From Thamnaconus septentrionalis (Eukaryota; Chordata; Actinopteri; Tetraodontiformes; Monacanthidae): DNA of 64,000 bases. Position 1 is the stretch's first letter. Every line of letters starts with the position of its first letter. Where the stretch lies: assembly GCA_009823395.1 (NCBI GenBank), contig CM020503.1, positions 1,077,001-1,141,000 on the forward strand. The letters are read 5' to 3'. This document shows positions 1 to 26,756 of the stretch, in pieces. Made by a program: the position numbers and the translations under genes. The notes beneath the pieces were generated by a model. The model was not told the origin of the DNA. It searched no databases and was given only the letters and a program-made list of their open reading frames with translations.

Positions 1-281
1 TACTGCAGGTAAACTTTTGACAGTCACCCTTTTCTAGAAAAACATGCTGAGGAATGTCATTCAACTAACAGTGGAAATCAATGGGGGGAAAAAAATGAAG
101 ATAATTATATAATGTCTAACGGCCTTATTACGTAAGTACTCTGTTTCATGGTATCAGTGAGTACTGAAAAGCAAGTACTCATTCTGAAAAAAGTGGTATT
201 GGTGGTGGCATCCCCACTAATAATAATTATGCTAGTGCTTTCCAAAGGCTAAAACAAGGTTAGGCTAGCCCATTAACTTAC

Positions 282-13728
<13,447 letters not shown>

Positions 13729-14960
13729 GGAGGTCGGCGAGCGGCCTCGTCCCAACTTCAGGCTGCCGCTCCTGGAGAGTTTGGAGTGGGTGCAGCATGA
13801 GGCCGAACCCCAGAAGCCGGCCGCTACCGAGGCCATGCAGGTGGCTGTGGCTGGAACGCTGCAGGGAGACACAAAGCAACAAAGATTAGAACTACAATAG
13901 AAAAGGAATTTGAAAAAAGAGTGCTCATTTGCAAATGTTTTGCTCGTAAATAAATCATTAAAACATCCAGGAAATACACCTCCATGGGCATTTCCCTATA
14001 AATATGGACATTAAATGGACATTAAGCAGCTTTATTAGCTCAGCCAGAGTTTAGTGTTTCTCGTCAAAACAAATGACAAATGGATCGAGTTACATTCCTC
14101 TTCCAAAGCAAGTTAATATCTTCCTCTCACTGTTCGAAATCCCTGATATGAATACTCAAAATGTTTTGGTCACGGTGACTTATCACATCTTTAATTTTAC
14201 TGTCTAGCTTTTAATACAGCAATGATGTAAAATATGAGTAAATTACACAGATGGGCGGCTGAACCACAATTTAGAGAAACAAGATCTCGTGACACCATAT
14301 TACATTGAAATTAATGATATGACGGAGTCAAATGACAATAATAACCAAACCTCTGACACAAATTGTCTGAGATGTTGAAGGAAATTACAATTGGTCATTA
14401 ATAACAATAATAAAGAAAGAGATCAAATGTTGACGTAAAAGCCAACCGTAAGGATGAAGAGGCCCTTGAGGAGGAGGAGGACGGTAATATCACGGCTGTT
14501 TATTGGCCGAGGCTGCCTGCCATCTCTCCGGGCTGGAAGGCGGACAGACGGCTGTCCTCCATCCTGCTTCCCTGCCGCCGGTCCGAGCGCCTCGACGGGC
14601 GATTCCGTCCAGTGGACGGATCCGTAGAATCGGTAGATGACAGTCCGGAGGAGGGGAACCTGCCAACGGAAGGAGAGCCGCCGCAGCGTACTGGCACCAC
14701 GGGCTGTTTAATTTATTTACGCTGAGCGCCCGGTTCACTGTGTCACGATCTGAATCTGAACGTACCTGCCTTCTTTCGCTGTCTCCATACAGCAATTGGT
14801 TGCTAAAACGCAACGTATGTATTATGCCAGATTTAAATACCCTAAAAGTGCTGATCACCGCCAAACCCCGCTCAATCGTGCGAAGCTGAAAACAAATCGA
14901 GCGCACCTCCGGCCTGCAGACTGCAGACGATACTCGAGTCGTCCAAGCAGTGAGAGGCTG
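13729..14960 (-). promoter_or_regulatory. tnks2: Probable tnks2 5' UTR and promoter region
   Basis: Upstream of the tnks2 start lies a consensus acceptor (exon would begin at 13858), then an intron-like AT-rich stretch, then a CpG-richer block at about 14460-14960. This block holds an inverted CCAAT box (attgg near 14503) and a candidate donor on the minus strand (gcag/gtacgt, exon end near 14767) that could belong to a noncoding first exon. The reading is inference from base composition and splice-like motifs; no TATA box or experimentally defined start is available. Confidence 0.4.
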
Positions 14961-15916
14961 CCGTTCTGATTCTGCGCACGGTTTCTTCTCTCACACAGGC
15001 AGACAGGAAACACAAGGGTCGATGGAAAAGTAGCACTGTATTAAATAGTACGAAGATATTTTAGATGTTATTCGCCAATTTATAATTATAATTACAAGAA
15101 TTCCCAGGCTCGCATATTCAGGAGAAAATGTTGGTTTGATGCGCTTGGCTGATGTAGTAGAAGATTTGTCCACCAGATGGAGGCATTTAAGTCTATCAAG
15201 TTAGGTGTGTGGAACACTACGGATGACAATTCTTTAGGAGACCCGACATTCAAATCTTTCTTGCACTGCTTTAGCTCGATTTTGTTTGAATGCTAATATG
15301 CTAATGTTGAGCAACATTATTTATTAAAAACACACAAAAAAACCCCCCGTATGATACAATATCGGCATATTTTGACAAGAACAGCAGATGTGTAACGAAA
15401 CTTTGCCGGGACTGTAGCGCGATTTTCCACCAGCAGATAAGCTTTATTGCATAACTGCACAAATAATCACATCACTCTACAGCCAACATGTTCTGACAAT
15501 CATTGTATTTGTTTTTTGTTCTTTGAAGGTACAGAAACCATTGGAGCTGGTTGGGATGGACCTCTGGCTAACTATGACAGGAGGCTGGTAATAAGAGGCA
15601 ACCAATTGTATTGTTGAATTTGTACACACATATGGTGTACCTCAAAGAGTGCTAACAGATCAGGATACGTGCACCTGTTTTCATTTATTGGACAGATGAA
15701 TCTGAAACTGTGCTCAAAACAGAGCATTCAGAGGGGCTTTTGTTCTCCATACCATCCATAAAAAACCATTTAGTGAAAAAAAAAATTGAATGGCACCATG
15801 TAGAAGAAAGTTGTTTACTTTTTCTGTCTTAAGTATCAAAACAATTGATCACATGACGCAAGAGACTATATTTGGTCTCAGAACTAAAAAAGAAAACACC
15901 TGGCGACCAAACGTCC

Positions 15917-15951
<35 letters not shown>

Positions 15952-16961
15952 TTTTTTTACGTTTGGCAGAGGCCAGAGATCCCTCAGAGGTTCCCCACGA
16001 ACATTTGGTAAGAAGAAATTCAAATTTAAAAGAATTGGTCCAAGTAAACTGGATACATTTGAAACAATGCAGTTTTATCTGTTATATTGAAGGTGGCAAA
16101 CAGGAAGCTGGAGAGCCTTGTGAAGAGCAAAGAAACCTTTGAGGGACTTTAGGCCTTACCTTAAACATTTCTTGATTTACAAGAGAATGCAGCATGCAGG
16201 ATAAAATAATAAGGAAACTGTGTAGAGGACTGCTTCTGACAATCAGTGCTGACAACACTGTTTTTAGAAAGAAATTATAGGTTCAATGGATAGGTGGGAA
16301 GTTAAGACTCACAACATATACCAAACGTAAAGCCAAAGTTTTCTTCTTGGTGGTTAGGGTTTATATTGATATGTATATAAACCAAAGAAAACAGTTATGT
16401 TTCTGTTGATCGCATACAACCTACTCAAGATGTAGCGAAGTGACTAAAAATGCATTAATAAGCCACAAGGTGGTGCTGTTGTTACATGGAGGTTCTGTGA
16501 AGGAGTTTGTCATTTTAGCCACAAGGAAGTGTACCTGTCAGTCTACCACGTGTAAGAATTAAAATATACTGTGTTCTATTGGAAGCCCCCGTTGAATTAC
16601 TACATGAATGTACTATCATTGTTTTTCTCTCTTTTAGCTTTCTTTCTTTATTACAGCACCAAAGACACAGGTAAAACACGTGCACACACACACACACACA
16701 CATGCATTCTGACTGTAATATTTGTGGTATTACACTTGAATTATTGTCTCTAGTCTTGAACCAGAACAACTGCACATTCGTAATGTTCATGAGTCTTGTC
16801 ATGGAGGTCTGATCCTTGATAACAACAATCAAAAATATAAATCATGATACAAGAAGACTTTGCTACGGGCTCATTTTTATCGCAGAAACTGGATGGCGCA
16901 TATATCAGGAAAGATTGGTATCATCCAAGTGTTTATCATGTAAAGACAGTTTGTAAAACTT
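14961..16961. other. Gap between tnks2 promoter and the GPCR gene
   Basis: AT-rich sequence with no supported gene. It holds the integrase fragment at 15524, a (TTTA)n run at 15917-15953 and a short (CA)n at 16682-16702. The last 400 bases would include the 3' UTR of the GPCR; no clear AATAAA was pinned to it. Confidence 0.6.
15524..15692 (+). mobile_element. Fragment of Ty3/gypsy-type integrase
   Basis: One frame carries LELVGMDL near 15540 and, after two stop codons and what looks like an internal deletion, a block ending LTDQ near 15660, both landmarks of the integrase core of LTR retrotransposons. No LTRs or other retroelement genes were seen nearby. It is a short dead remnant; the following 400 bases contain nothing recognisable. 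Confidence 0.45.
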
Positions 16962-18917
16962 CTACAAGTCTTCGCTTCCTCTATCTGCCCTGATGGACTT
17001 CAGCTCATGCTGGGAGGTGGATTGAGTTCCAGACGAGGATGATGCATTCAAGCTGCCGTCTGTCTTGCCACAGCGCAAGGCAGAGGGCAGGGAACTGCAG
17101 AGGGCCCTCCTGAACATGGTGCTAGAGAAAATATAGACCACTGGATCCAGGGCAGAGTTCAGGAAGTTCAGCCCCAAAGACACAATATTGAGCTGGGTGA
17201 AGGTATAGAAGGCTGCGCAGTCCTGTGGGCGATACGAGCGAATTGCCCACACTCCGATAGTCGTCACTGTTGTGGGCAAAAAGCAAACAACAAACACTGC
17301 CACGATGGCAGCACACACTCGCATTGCCTTCCGTATCTTGTCCGGGTTCCCCATCTGTCGCTGCTTCAGGAATCTGGAGATCCGGATGGAGCAGAACAGC
17401 AGCATGGCCATTGGGATGATGAACTCCACCACGGTCAGGATGCGGTGCATGCCCACCAGGGTGATGATGGCCCGCGATGCCTCTTTGTAAGACGTGAAGA
17501 AGAAGCACTGCGTGGCGTTGCCGCTGCCCTTGATGTGGCTGTAGGCCAGCATGGGAATGCGAGGACCAGTCACCAACATCCAGACCACCACGGACACCAA
17601 GGCCGCCTGTCTCTTGGTCATGTGATTGAATCTGTGGTGAGGATGGACCACCTGCGGAGGAAAATATGCCACAAAGTCTGCAATGTGCTCGAAAAGACTT
17701 GACATCCACGTTAGACTCCCAATATCTGAAACATCCGCATCAGGGTCAGACATTCAAAACAAAATCGGACTTTAACCAACAACAATAAATACTGCTGCAG
17801 AAAAACCTGCACTAGTTGGACAAAAAAAATTACGTCCTATCCAGAGAGCACACAAAATACAATGATACATGGATTGCATCACGACTGCGCCAGACTCATC
17901 GCTCACTCACAACAATCACCCACTCACACACACTCTCCTCTATGCAAATAACCCTCATTAGAAATAGCACAAGACTTTGAGCTGACTTCTGACTCCCTCC
18001 TCTCTGCAGAGCTTGAGCTGTGAATTATATTGAAATACATTGGAATTGGAATCAAAGGTTGTTGTTGTTTTTTTGTTTTTTTTTGGTAAATCAAGAGTAA
18101 GTAAGCGTGGTAAAAAGCGCTGTCAGAGCTCATACATTAAGGGGATGCATTCCTACAAAAACCTGAAAATCTGTGTGTAACAGATCTGTGAGATGGATTA
18201 ACTGAAACAGATACAAAACAAGTGAAAATGACACACAGGTACCAGTAAGTGTCGCATACATAATGACTGAGGCGCCTGGACTTCCTTTTAATTATGGCGT
18301 CCCTACGTAGGTCGTATGTGCTGAAATACATCAAGGCTGTCTGCAAAGCCCTCTCCTCTTTAAACCAAGAATACAGTCACAGTAAAAATTCATTTTTATA
18401 TGTTTTATTTTTGTTGTACTTGTAGTATGTGTTATATATGTGTTATATGTTTTGTATAATTTTTTATTGGGTAATTAATTAAACAGTCAAAAATAGCGGA
18501 AGAGGTTCTCACCTTGAAGTACCTGTGAATAGCCACCACAGTCATGAGCGCAATGCTGGCCGAGCGGTTGGTGAACATCAGGAAGAGGTTGATCCGGCAT
18601 ATGCCATCCCCAAACACCCAGTGCCTCCTGAGCAAGGCATCGATCCTCAGCGGCAGGCTGACTAGGACCAGGAAGTCTGCGATGACCAGGTTGAAGAGGA
18701 ACATGTTGTTGGGGTTCCAGACCTTCACTTTGAAGCAGAATATCCACAAGGAGACAACATTCCCCAGTATTCCCAGTATGACGTCTACTGTGAGGACTGG
18801 GGGAAGAATCAAACCCTCCAACTGGATACCCACTGGTGGGCAGGCACCAACTACAGGAGCTGGAGTAGTATGGTCCAGACTGGAAGTTGTGAGGTTAAAC
18901 ATTTGTTCTGACAGCAT
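16962..18917 (-). CDS. Class A GPCR of the hydroxycarboxylic acid/oxoeicosanoid receptor group, two coding exons
   Basis: Exon 1 (18513-18917) starts at the ATG giving MLSEQMFN, has an N-glycosylation site NLT near residue 8, and carries TM1-TM3 (LGNVVSLWIF, NLVIADFLVL, then AIHRYFK). Exon 2 (16962-17651) starts with VVHPHH and carries TM4-TM7, including ICL3/TM6 RVCAAIVAVFVVCFLP, the TM7 motif NSALDPVVYIFSS and a Ser/Thr-rich tail. The phase-0 join gives FKVVHPHH, the hallmark of HCAR1-3, OXER1 and related receptors. Total 364 residues, normal for the family. The DRY motif reads HRY. Borders are AAG/gtgaga and ctccgcag; the intron is 861 bp. Likely Gi-coupled by family, ligand unknown. Which of HCAR, OXER1 or GPR31 is the true orthologue cannot be settled by eye. 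Confidence 0.9.
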
Positions 18918-19622
18918 TTTGACAAGAATCGGTTTGGTGACTTTCAAAAAGGCACAAAGTGCTCTATTTCAATGCCCTGCGGATGAGTAAAATGAAAATG
19001 CCCCTGTGAGCACAGAGAGGAATGTTTTCACTTTGTGGAAATCACTTCTTCCTCTTTTCCACTTCTGGTTTCTCAATCAAAAACCTATACAAAAAAAAAA
19101 ACATCAATCACATAATTCACATATACATATGTATACTGATGTGGCAAAAATACTAAAGATCAACGAGGAGATGCAAAGGTCTTTTGGGTCTTTATTACTG
19201 AGCTCAGGGCAAGCACACACACACAGCAAGTGTCTGCATGATCTTGCAAAGAAGGAACAAACTTGTACATCTTATATAGGTTGAAGCGTTTAGAGAAGTG
19301 GCGCTAGATGGGTATCTGCATCCTCTGGCCACCCAGACACTCGTGGACAGGTTAACAGAACAAATTACTTTTGTTGCCCTTTAGCCACCGACGAAAAATG
19401 GACATTTATGATTACATAAACACATGTGATGTACATATAAGGCAGTATGAACACTAACAGGATAAAGAGTTCATGCAGAGTGCATGCTCACTTCCCCAGG
19501 TCAACTAACCAGTCAGATATGAAAAACGCCACTAGACAAGATATGAAAAAACACTCCAAAGCATGTGCAGAGAAGTCACGAGGCAGGCTTCTTCAGGCCT
19601 TTCGGTACAATTTTCCATTACA

Positions 19623-19623
<1 letters not shown>

Positions 19624-19697
<74 letters not shown>

Positions 19698-19710
19698 CAT
19701 ATACATATAT
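19624..19710 (+). repeat. (AT)n microsatellite
   Basis: About 85 bases of nearly pure AT dinucleotide with a few TATAC interruptions at the edges, in the gap between the GPCR gene and stxbp4. Confidence 0.9.
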
Positions 19711-20728
19711 GTGCTAAACACATTTAAATGACGACTTGAAAAATAGAACACATCTTGATAATTGAGTTTTTCAACTAAAATAGAAAATCATTAATGAGTA
19801 TTCAAAGTATTACTGTTTTCATCAATCAAAAAATAAAAATAACATTAATAATTAGTATTGTAACTAAATAACGCAGACCAAACAACCAAACTTTAAATTT
19901 TTAAATTTACATGTAAAAATGGAATAGTTCAAGAATTATTCCCACAACTTACCAGTGGGTTCTTGTTCCAGCTGTTTTCAGCTGATTCAGGTTTTACTTC
20001 CCTGAAGATGAGCCAAAGTGCTTGAACTCGGTTGGATATTTATGATTCTGGGTCAAGTTCCTGCTGCCATATTTGAAAAGCAAATTCTCGTCAAATGTCT
20101 AAATCAGGATGTCATTGGAGAATATTGTAGTTTGTTGACGCCCCCTAAGAGGAGCAACAAACAGTCACTTGGTTTTTTCCGTGTCAGTGACACAATGTGC
20201 CACTTTCCAGTGACAGACAGGGTGTTCTGTGTGCCACAGGGTGCTGCCGGTCAGAATGATGTCAATGTGCTTCCTTCCATTTAGCTTCTGCTTTGAGTCC
20301 AAAAAAAGCTGAGGAAGTTTGGAAATCTCATTTTTCACAATTTGTGACTTGCATCAGTGGTTTGTGTCTTTTCTGTGACGGGGCATCAGGGTGCTTTGAA
20401 ATATGTCTTTTTCTGCTGCACCTGGACAGGGGCTGGATTGATCCACATGGCGTCAGGCCTGCTGTAGAAATATGAAAAGGAATTTCAGCAACTTTAAAGC
20501 TGCTGCACCTGGACAGGAGAGTCTTTTTTTAAGTCTTAAAGACTTTTATTCCTGTGTATTTCTTCTCACTTCTTGTAGCACTGAGTAGCTGTTTCTCATT
20601 CAAAACATTGCAGTAAAACTCTGAACAGAACTGCTTTAAGCTGAGTGATCAAGAGCTAACTCATAAGCGAGAGGAGTTTCAGCCATTTTCGTTGGCTGCT
20701 GAAAAGAACAAGCGATCCTGATTCCTTG

Positions 20729-21319
20729 GCTGTGTCTCAATTTAGTGTCTGCATGCTTCGAAGCCGGCATTTGAAGGCCAGTTGCGTCACAGCACTGCGC
20801 AAAGGCTTGTGGCAATTTACTAAAATTCGAAGGATGCTCCAAATGTGCCCTTCAAATGCGCCCTACTTTTAGCGGATTCGAAGGATGCACCGCTACTATC
20901 CTTTGCGTTCTTCTGTATCCCAGGATGCTTTGCGTGCTGCTGCAAAGCATCCTGGGGGAAGTCAACTGAAATGGCCACATCTACTGGCAAAGACACGACA
21001 TATAAATCTAAGTATTGAAATTTCACATAAAATATTAAGTTTTTACCGTAGGGTTTTAACTTATTTGAACATCCAACGCCATGGTTGGATGTCGAACCAA
21101 TGGTTAGCCTGATGCTATAAAAACGTCACTTCTGGGGTTGGCCAGCAGTAGGGAACAGCGGTGACGCAACCAGGAAATACGCCAGAGGCTAGACTGTCCC
21201 ATTTGGTTACGAGGGACGCGGGTTTGGGTTTGTCCTCCTCGGCCGGGTCCTCCGAAGGACCCGCCTTCCTACAGAGGACGCCTCGTTCGAAGGATGCACA
21301 CCCTGAATTGAGACACAGC
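20729..21319. mobile_element. 591-bp MITE with perfect 14-bp terminal inverted repeats
   Basis: GCTGTGTCTCAATT at 20729-20742 is exactly inverted as AATTGAGACACAGC at 21306-21319, and both ends are flanked by CCTTG, a 5-bp putative target duplication. Inside are several copies of TTCGAAGGATGC in both halves and a central hairpin (CCAGGATGCTTTGC near 20921 with its complement near 20943). No open transposase frame, so it is a nonautonomous DNA element; the superfamily is not assigned. Confidence 0.75.
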
Positions 21320-22866
21320 CCTTGCCCACTCTATGCAAGCTACGCAGCCAGTATGCAGTTGTTATGAATGGGTTGCGCAATGGTATTTCTTGCAGCTACG
21401 TAGATTACAGTTTTGAACGCAAACTCTCTGGAAACGAACGTGAGTTTCCGTCGAAAATAAAGTTAAGGGACGGTTGGAACCTCGAACCATGATGCAGGTA
21501 ACGGGGGTTGGGGTTGGGAATGAATCGCTGCAAACACCGTCAGGTTCATCTTTAACAGGAAGAAGATTAGGGCGGTCAAGATAGGAGTCAAGCTTGGGCA
21601 ACTGGGTTTCCCTTGCCCCCTTTCTCTTTGTGTTTTGTCGCTTCACTTTTGTGTTTATAACTGCCGTTGTCTGTTCCGTTGAGAGGCAATTAATAATGGC
21701 GTTAATATCATTCGTCAGACGGACGGTGTTGAGGGATGGCTGGTGATGATGTGTTTACCTGGTACGCCGTAAATGGGGGGAAGTTCAGAATATTCCAAGG
21801 GCCCGAGCCTGATAGGGCCAGTAGGTTACACAATAGGTTACAGGGGCCCCAAATGGTAGGTGACTGTCCACCCCCTTATCTCCATGGAGTTGTACGGTCC
21901 CGCTAACAGCACGGCGCATGTGTCGCGCTACCGGATGGACGGTTTGAGATAGCTGCCACGACCGTCAGTTGCATGAGGCAGCAGGCTCTGCCAGGAGGTG
22001 GGTCCTGCTGCCTGCCGCCTCGCGATGGGCCCCATTGGGCCCGGTGACAACCCGGTGACCCTCCTCATAGGGGAAAATATATATTGTGGAACAAATAGAA
22101 AGCATGTGCTTTATTGTCAATTGAAAATGAGATGCTCTGGAAATGCCAACGAGTGGGATTTGTATGGAATGTACATTCCGCATTGATGTCAGTCTCAGCC
22201 AGAACAGTTCAGGTGTTGGATGAACAGTCCTGGTAATCAAAGAGACCAACACTCTGTTAAATGCGTCAGAGAGGCTTGGTGAAACACATGAGGGTGATTG
22301 ACAGCCAGAGGGAATAGACTGATGACTGGCGACACGCCACTTGTGATTATTGCATCCAGTGTATTTAAAAGGGTCATAATACCTACAAACTAATCTCAAT
22401 GATTTGTAAATTGGTGGATATGACATTTTTAATATGTGAAGTTGAGTGTTAACTGTCAATGTTTGGTCATAGAGATTAAGCACTGTCAATAGGGGAGAGT
22501 GTTTTACTAAATGCTGATCTACTGGGATTTTCACAACTCACAACTATCTCTAGGAATTAAAGAGAATGGTATTTAAAAAAGAAAATAAAAAAAAGCCCAG
22601 TGAGCAGCAGCTGTGTGGAGGAACATGTTGATGCCAGAGTAAGATGAGTGGACTGCATGGTTGGAGATCATAGAAAGGCAACTGTGACTAAATAACCTCT
22701 GGTTCTAACCAAGGTCTGTAGAATAGCGTCTAGCTTGTAATGGGGAGCTCCGACTCAAGGAAGGTGTGAACCAGTGGGTAAAAATAATAAATAAGTAAAT
22801 AAGTAAATAAGTAATTTCAATAGAGAGATAAATACCACAGGGCATTTTGTTGTAACGTTCTTGGGA

Positions 22867-23478
22867 GCTTTCAGACTGCAGGCAAATCTGATTCAAATCA
22901 GATTCCTTCTCAGATCTGATTTTTAGGGCTGACTGTCCACACTGTTTTTAGCAGGTGTCCAAATGGGATCTGGCTGTGTTCAGACTGGGCCACATTATTG
23001 ACCAATCTGACGGGTTGCTGTGGCAACATCGTCGTAGCGGCTGCATAGTCCAGTACGTGTACTGTGTGACGTCATATAATTGTGTACTTGTTGCGATACA
23101 TGCCCTGGAGCTTGGTTTCAATGGAGCTATTGCCCCACACACTGATGAGGCAATGAGTTTCCTCCTCTGTCCAGGGACTGCTGTTTTCTACTTCTTCTGT
23201 CCGCTCCATTACATTACAGCTCTGCACCTCTGATTGCGCTCTCAGGTCTGACGCATTGGGTCTTGCGTGACTAGAGTGACCAAATCTGTGTGTTTGGAGC
23301 TGCTCCGATTGAGACGCATCTGTCCAAATGCGATTTGAAACTTCCTCCCGAGGGTGGTTTCAATCTGTTGTGCAAAATTGGATTTCATGTGACTTGTGAC
23401 TGTTTAGACTACAAAGAGCCATCTGGTTTCAGTCTGGATGGGCTGAAAATCGGATTTTGGCTGGCAGTGTGAACATCT
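22867..23478. mobile_element. MITE-like element with imperfect inverted ends
   Basis: The left end (tttcagactgcaggcaaatc) and the inverted right end (tgttcacactgccagccaaa) are imperfect inverted repeats, and both are followed inward by variants of aatctgat. Internal sequence repeats the words ctgatt, tgactg and atctg. This resembles fish hAT-derived MITEs, but a clean target duplication was not found. Confidence 0.4.
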
Positions 23479-23960
23479 CTGCACCCTCCTGCATCCTCCT
23501 CCAGTGGAGTCTCGGCCTCCCGACCAGATGACGATGTGTGTGTCCACCGAAGCTGACTAAATCATGACTTCCTGCACCTTTCCCCCCTACTTTCTCCTTT
23601 TCGTTTCTCTCCCTACTTCCCTTCTCACCATCTGTCTCACTAATCTCGGCAGCGTTTCCCCACTGCGCTTCACACTCCTCCGCACACTCACATCCAAATG
23701 TTGTTGTCTGGGGTGTTTGCTCAATTCAGGTGTCCAATCCCCTCTGTACTTTTATGCTTCAGATTCTTCTCTTCCGTGTGTGTGTGTGTGTGTGTGTGTG
23801 GTAACGGTGTGCCAGGAAAGGCTTAAGCCCCTTGCGATGTTTTTTAAACAGCTGTATTTTAATCTTCCAGCCGAGGAGAAGAGAGAGAATGCGTCTTGTT
23901 GCCTTTCAAGTCGGAACTTCCAGCTTGTGTTGGGAGGCTGCTGTGCACATGAGCTTATGT

Positions 23961-23963
<3 letters not shown>

Positions 23964-24032
<69 letters not shown>
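23964..24032 (+). repeat. (TG)n microsatellite
   Basis: A run of more than 30 TG units followed by a short GA run; a smaller array lies at 23777-23801. Intergenic, upstream of stxbp4. Confidence 0.9.
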
Positions 24033-24045
<13 letters not shown>

Positions 24046-25784
24046 CGGACGGGTATCTGCATGGATTAGTGGATAAAGGTAAGCAGTGTGTCTCTCCCTG
24101 TCGAGTCGGATTTCCATCCCTCTCCACGCCGACCCGGTTTGAACCTCCTCCTCTGTCTCCTCTCATCTTCCTCCTCTGGAGCAGCCGCTGGGGTGTCATG
24201 GCGGCGTAACTCTGCGTGTGCACGTGTACGTGCGTTATTGGCTGTTTTTTAACACACACCCCCCGTTTTTGTTTTTTTTATTTTATTTTATTTTGGTGCT
24301 GGACCATCGTGTGATGCCATTGCTCCCGCAGGACGCACAGAGATTTGATGGACTGTCTCTCCTCTACTGGTAAGCCCGTTCCCACAGCGCTCCTCCTACT
24401 CCTCCTACTCCTCCTCCTCCTCCTATTCCTCCTCCTCCTCCTCTTCCACCGCCTCCTCCTCTTCCTCTCCTAGGGTCCTTTCCTAACACCTCATTCCCTC
24501 GTCTCCTTACCCACTCTTCCCTGCCTCCTAACCCGACCAGCTTGGCTCCTGAAGGTGGGTCACAGCTTTTCCTTTGCTGCTTTAAAGGAGGACGCCAAAC
24601 TCCTCTGTGATAGCGACCTGTGTTGAGGATTTGAGGATTGAGGGTTTCTTCTGCTGTAGAACATTTTGTACCTTTCAAACGTTCCTTTAAGAATAAAAGT
24701 TGGAGGGCAAAAAATAAGAACAAGAATGAATGTGTTTTTTTGCAGTAAGGACAAGTAACTCAATATTTGTGGTTTTGGAAAAGTGAATATTAGTTTAGAC
24801 TGTTCTGTTACTAATGTCATTATTTTTTATTATTTTGCCTGATGTTTCTTTTCCACTTCTAGTTTCAGTTTCAACATGTGCTTTCACTGGTTGGTCTGCT
24901 CTATCCATTCAGCTTTTTTTTTTTTTTTTTTTAATATTATTATTGTTTTTTATTTTTTGCCATTGTATTCATTTCATTTCATTTAATGACTTTTTGAAAT
25001 ATATTTGTTGTAGTTGCATGCTGTTTGGAAGCACAATCACAGACTTGTTGTTTTGTTGTTTTTGTTTTGTTTTGGACAATAATAAGTCAATTAAAACTGC
25101 TGAATCATAATTTATACATAATTCATGTCTATTCACTCAACCTGCGTTATTTTGCTATGTTCTTTTCGTGAGATCATGAGACATATGGAAACTCCTGTTT
25201 TGATCTATTTGAATATGGGGATTATTTGAAATTTCCACAGTTCCTAATGTTATAATGCAATTTTGAAAAAGCATGTAGTCCATTACAGAAACTATATTCT
25301 AACGTGTGTGCTGATGCCACTGGTTGGTTATTTGTGGTACTGCAGGTTAACACACTTTCGAGAGTGTGTAAACCCATCAAAGTGTCTTGAATCCCAACTA
25401 ATTGCCCTGTTAAAGTTTTTCCCTGCTGATCGGCATTACTCATCACTGTGAAACATCTGCTGAGGTCTTCTGCAGGGAGTCTTCACATTTGAAATTCATG
25501 TCTGTGTTTGACACTTAAACGCTCAATGGAAAAGCAAGTAGACAGGCAGAGATAAAATATGCAAACATCAAACAAACCCGAGAGGAAACGTCGACCAATA
25601 TATTGACACTTTAAAGTCCAATGTGATTGTCCTTTGTGGGTTGAGTGTGTATTAATCTTTTGGTGTTGGGAGAAGAAACCATCTATATATATGATATGTC
25701 AGCTCGTCAAGAAATATTTCGAACTTGATGTTGCGGCTGTTGTCAGTTTCTTGTTAGAATTTGCTCTGAATCTGGTATTGTTGG

Positions 25785-25900
25785 ACATCCATCCATCCCT
25801 CTACTTTCTATCACTGCTTCTCCTGCACTCAGGATCCTGGATCTTTGCTGGAGTCTATTCCAGCGGTCTTGGGGTTACAGCAGGGTTAAACCCTTGACCC
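25785..25900 (-). mobile_element. SINE 3' fragment, inverted
   Basis: The stretch catccatccatccctctac, ctgcactcaggatcctggat, ctggagtctattccagcggtc and ttacagcagggttaaaccc is the reverse complement of a degraded SINE 3' end (tail, then the tcccagctgtcttagggtg block). Confidence 0.4.
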
Positions 25901-26605
25901 TTGAAAGTTTAATAAACAACCTTTATTCGGCTGCTTGCCTCCTGTGACTTCCATTCAACATCAGGCTAAGTTGTGTGACTGTCGACACCGTCAACAATGG
26001 AACTTGAACATGTGGAGGGGAACACGGTGCCGATTGTTGCACTGACTCTGAGTAACAGTTTGGTGTGTGCAGTGTCCTGGCGTGGTGCATCATGGTCCGT
26101 CACTGGCTACACAAGACTTCTGATCACTGTGGACAACCTCAGTGTCTGAATACATAGAGATGTCAATCCTCCACCGTGTGGGACCTAATCCCAGTCCTGC
26201 CCGTCACAGAACCAGGGTCACCACGGACGACCTCATGGTCCCACAGCTAAGTGCGAGAACACAGGTGGCTGGAGTGATGAGGAGGAACCAGGCTACTTTG
26301 CACCCTGATGCTCATTTTGGTCAATAAGTAAAACATAAAATTACAAGAATTGTGATGTTTGTTCCTTGTTGCTGACAGACCTGTCGAGCAGGAAGAAAAG
26401 TCTGATGCAGTAGGAACAGCCTAAGCTGTTTGCCAGTGCACATTTTTCTTGGGACCTTTCTTAGTTATTCTCCAATGTTACGTAATGTATGATTATTACA
26501 CTACTAGCACGGGGAATGAACAAATGAATAACAACCAACCTTTTCCTTAAATGAGTTTATTTATTGTACAATCAATTGCATGAAGATTTTGCTCTAAGTT
26601 TTGTG

Positions 26606-26756
26606 TGAGTTTGTATCTGGATGGTTGTTTGTTTGGCTGTGTGGCCCTGAACTGGTGTCTTGTCCAGGGTGTAATCCTTAGATGGCTGGGGTCGTCTCCA
26701 GCGCACACAGGACATTGAAGCAGTGATAGAAAACAAAGGCTTGGATGAATGGATGG
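26606..26756 (+). mobile_element. SINE 3' fragment
   Basis: The stretch contains ggatggttgtttgtttggct, gtggccctgaactggtgtct, tgtccagggtgtaatcc, gtctccagcgcacacaggac and a ggatgaatggatgg tail, matching the 3' half of the SINE family with moderate divergence. Confidence 0.5.

Noticed and set aside
13729..13836. Upstream in-frame ATG at 13836 as the tnks2 start
   Set aside because: Not excluded, but MLSGRRC at 13728 matches the known TNKS2 N-terminus, so the downstream start is preferred.
23564..24209. Long open frames around 23.6-24.2 kb
   Set aside because: They consist largely of Cys-Val or Thr-His repeats read from (TG)n/(CA)n microsatellites.
24331..24369. Coding first exon for stxbp4 starting MDCLSSTG
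   Set aside because: Its phase-1 donor would put the following exon out of the PDZ frame; at best it is an untranslated leader with an upstream ORF.
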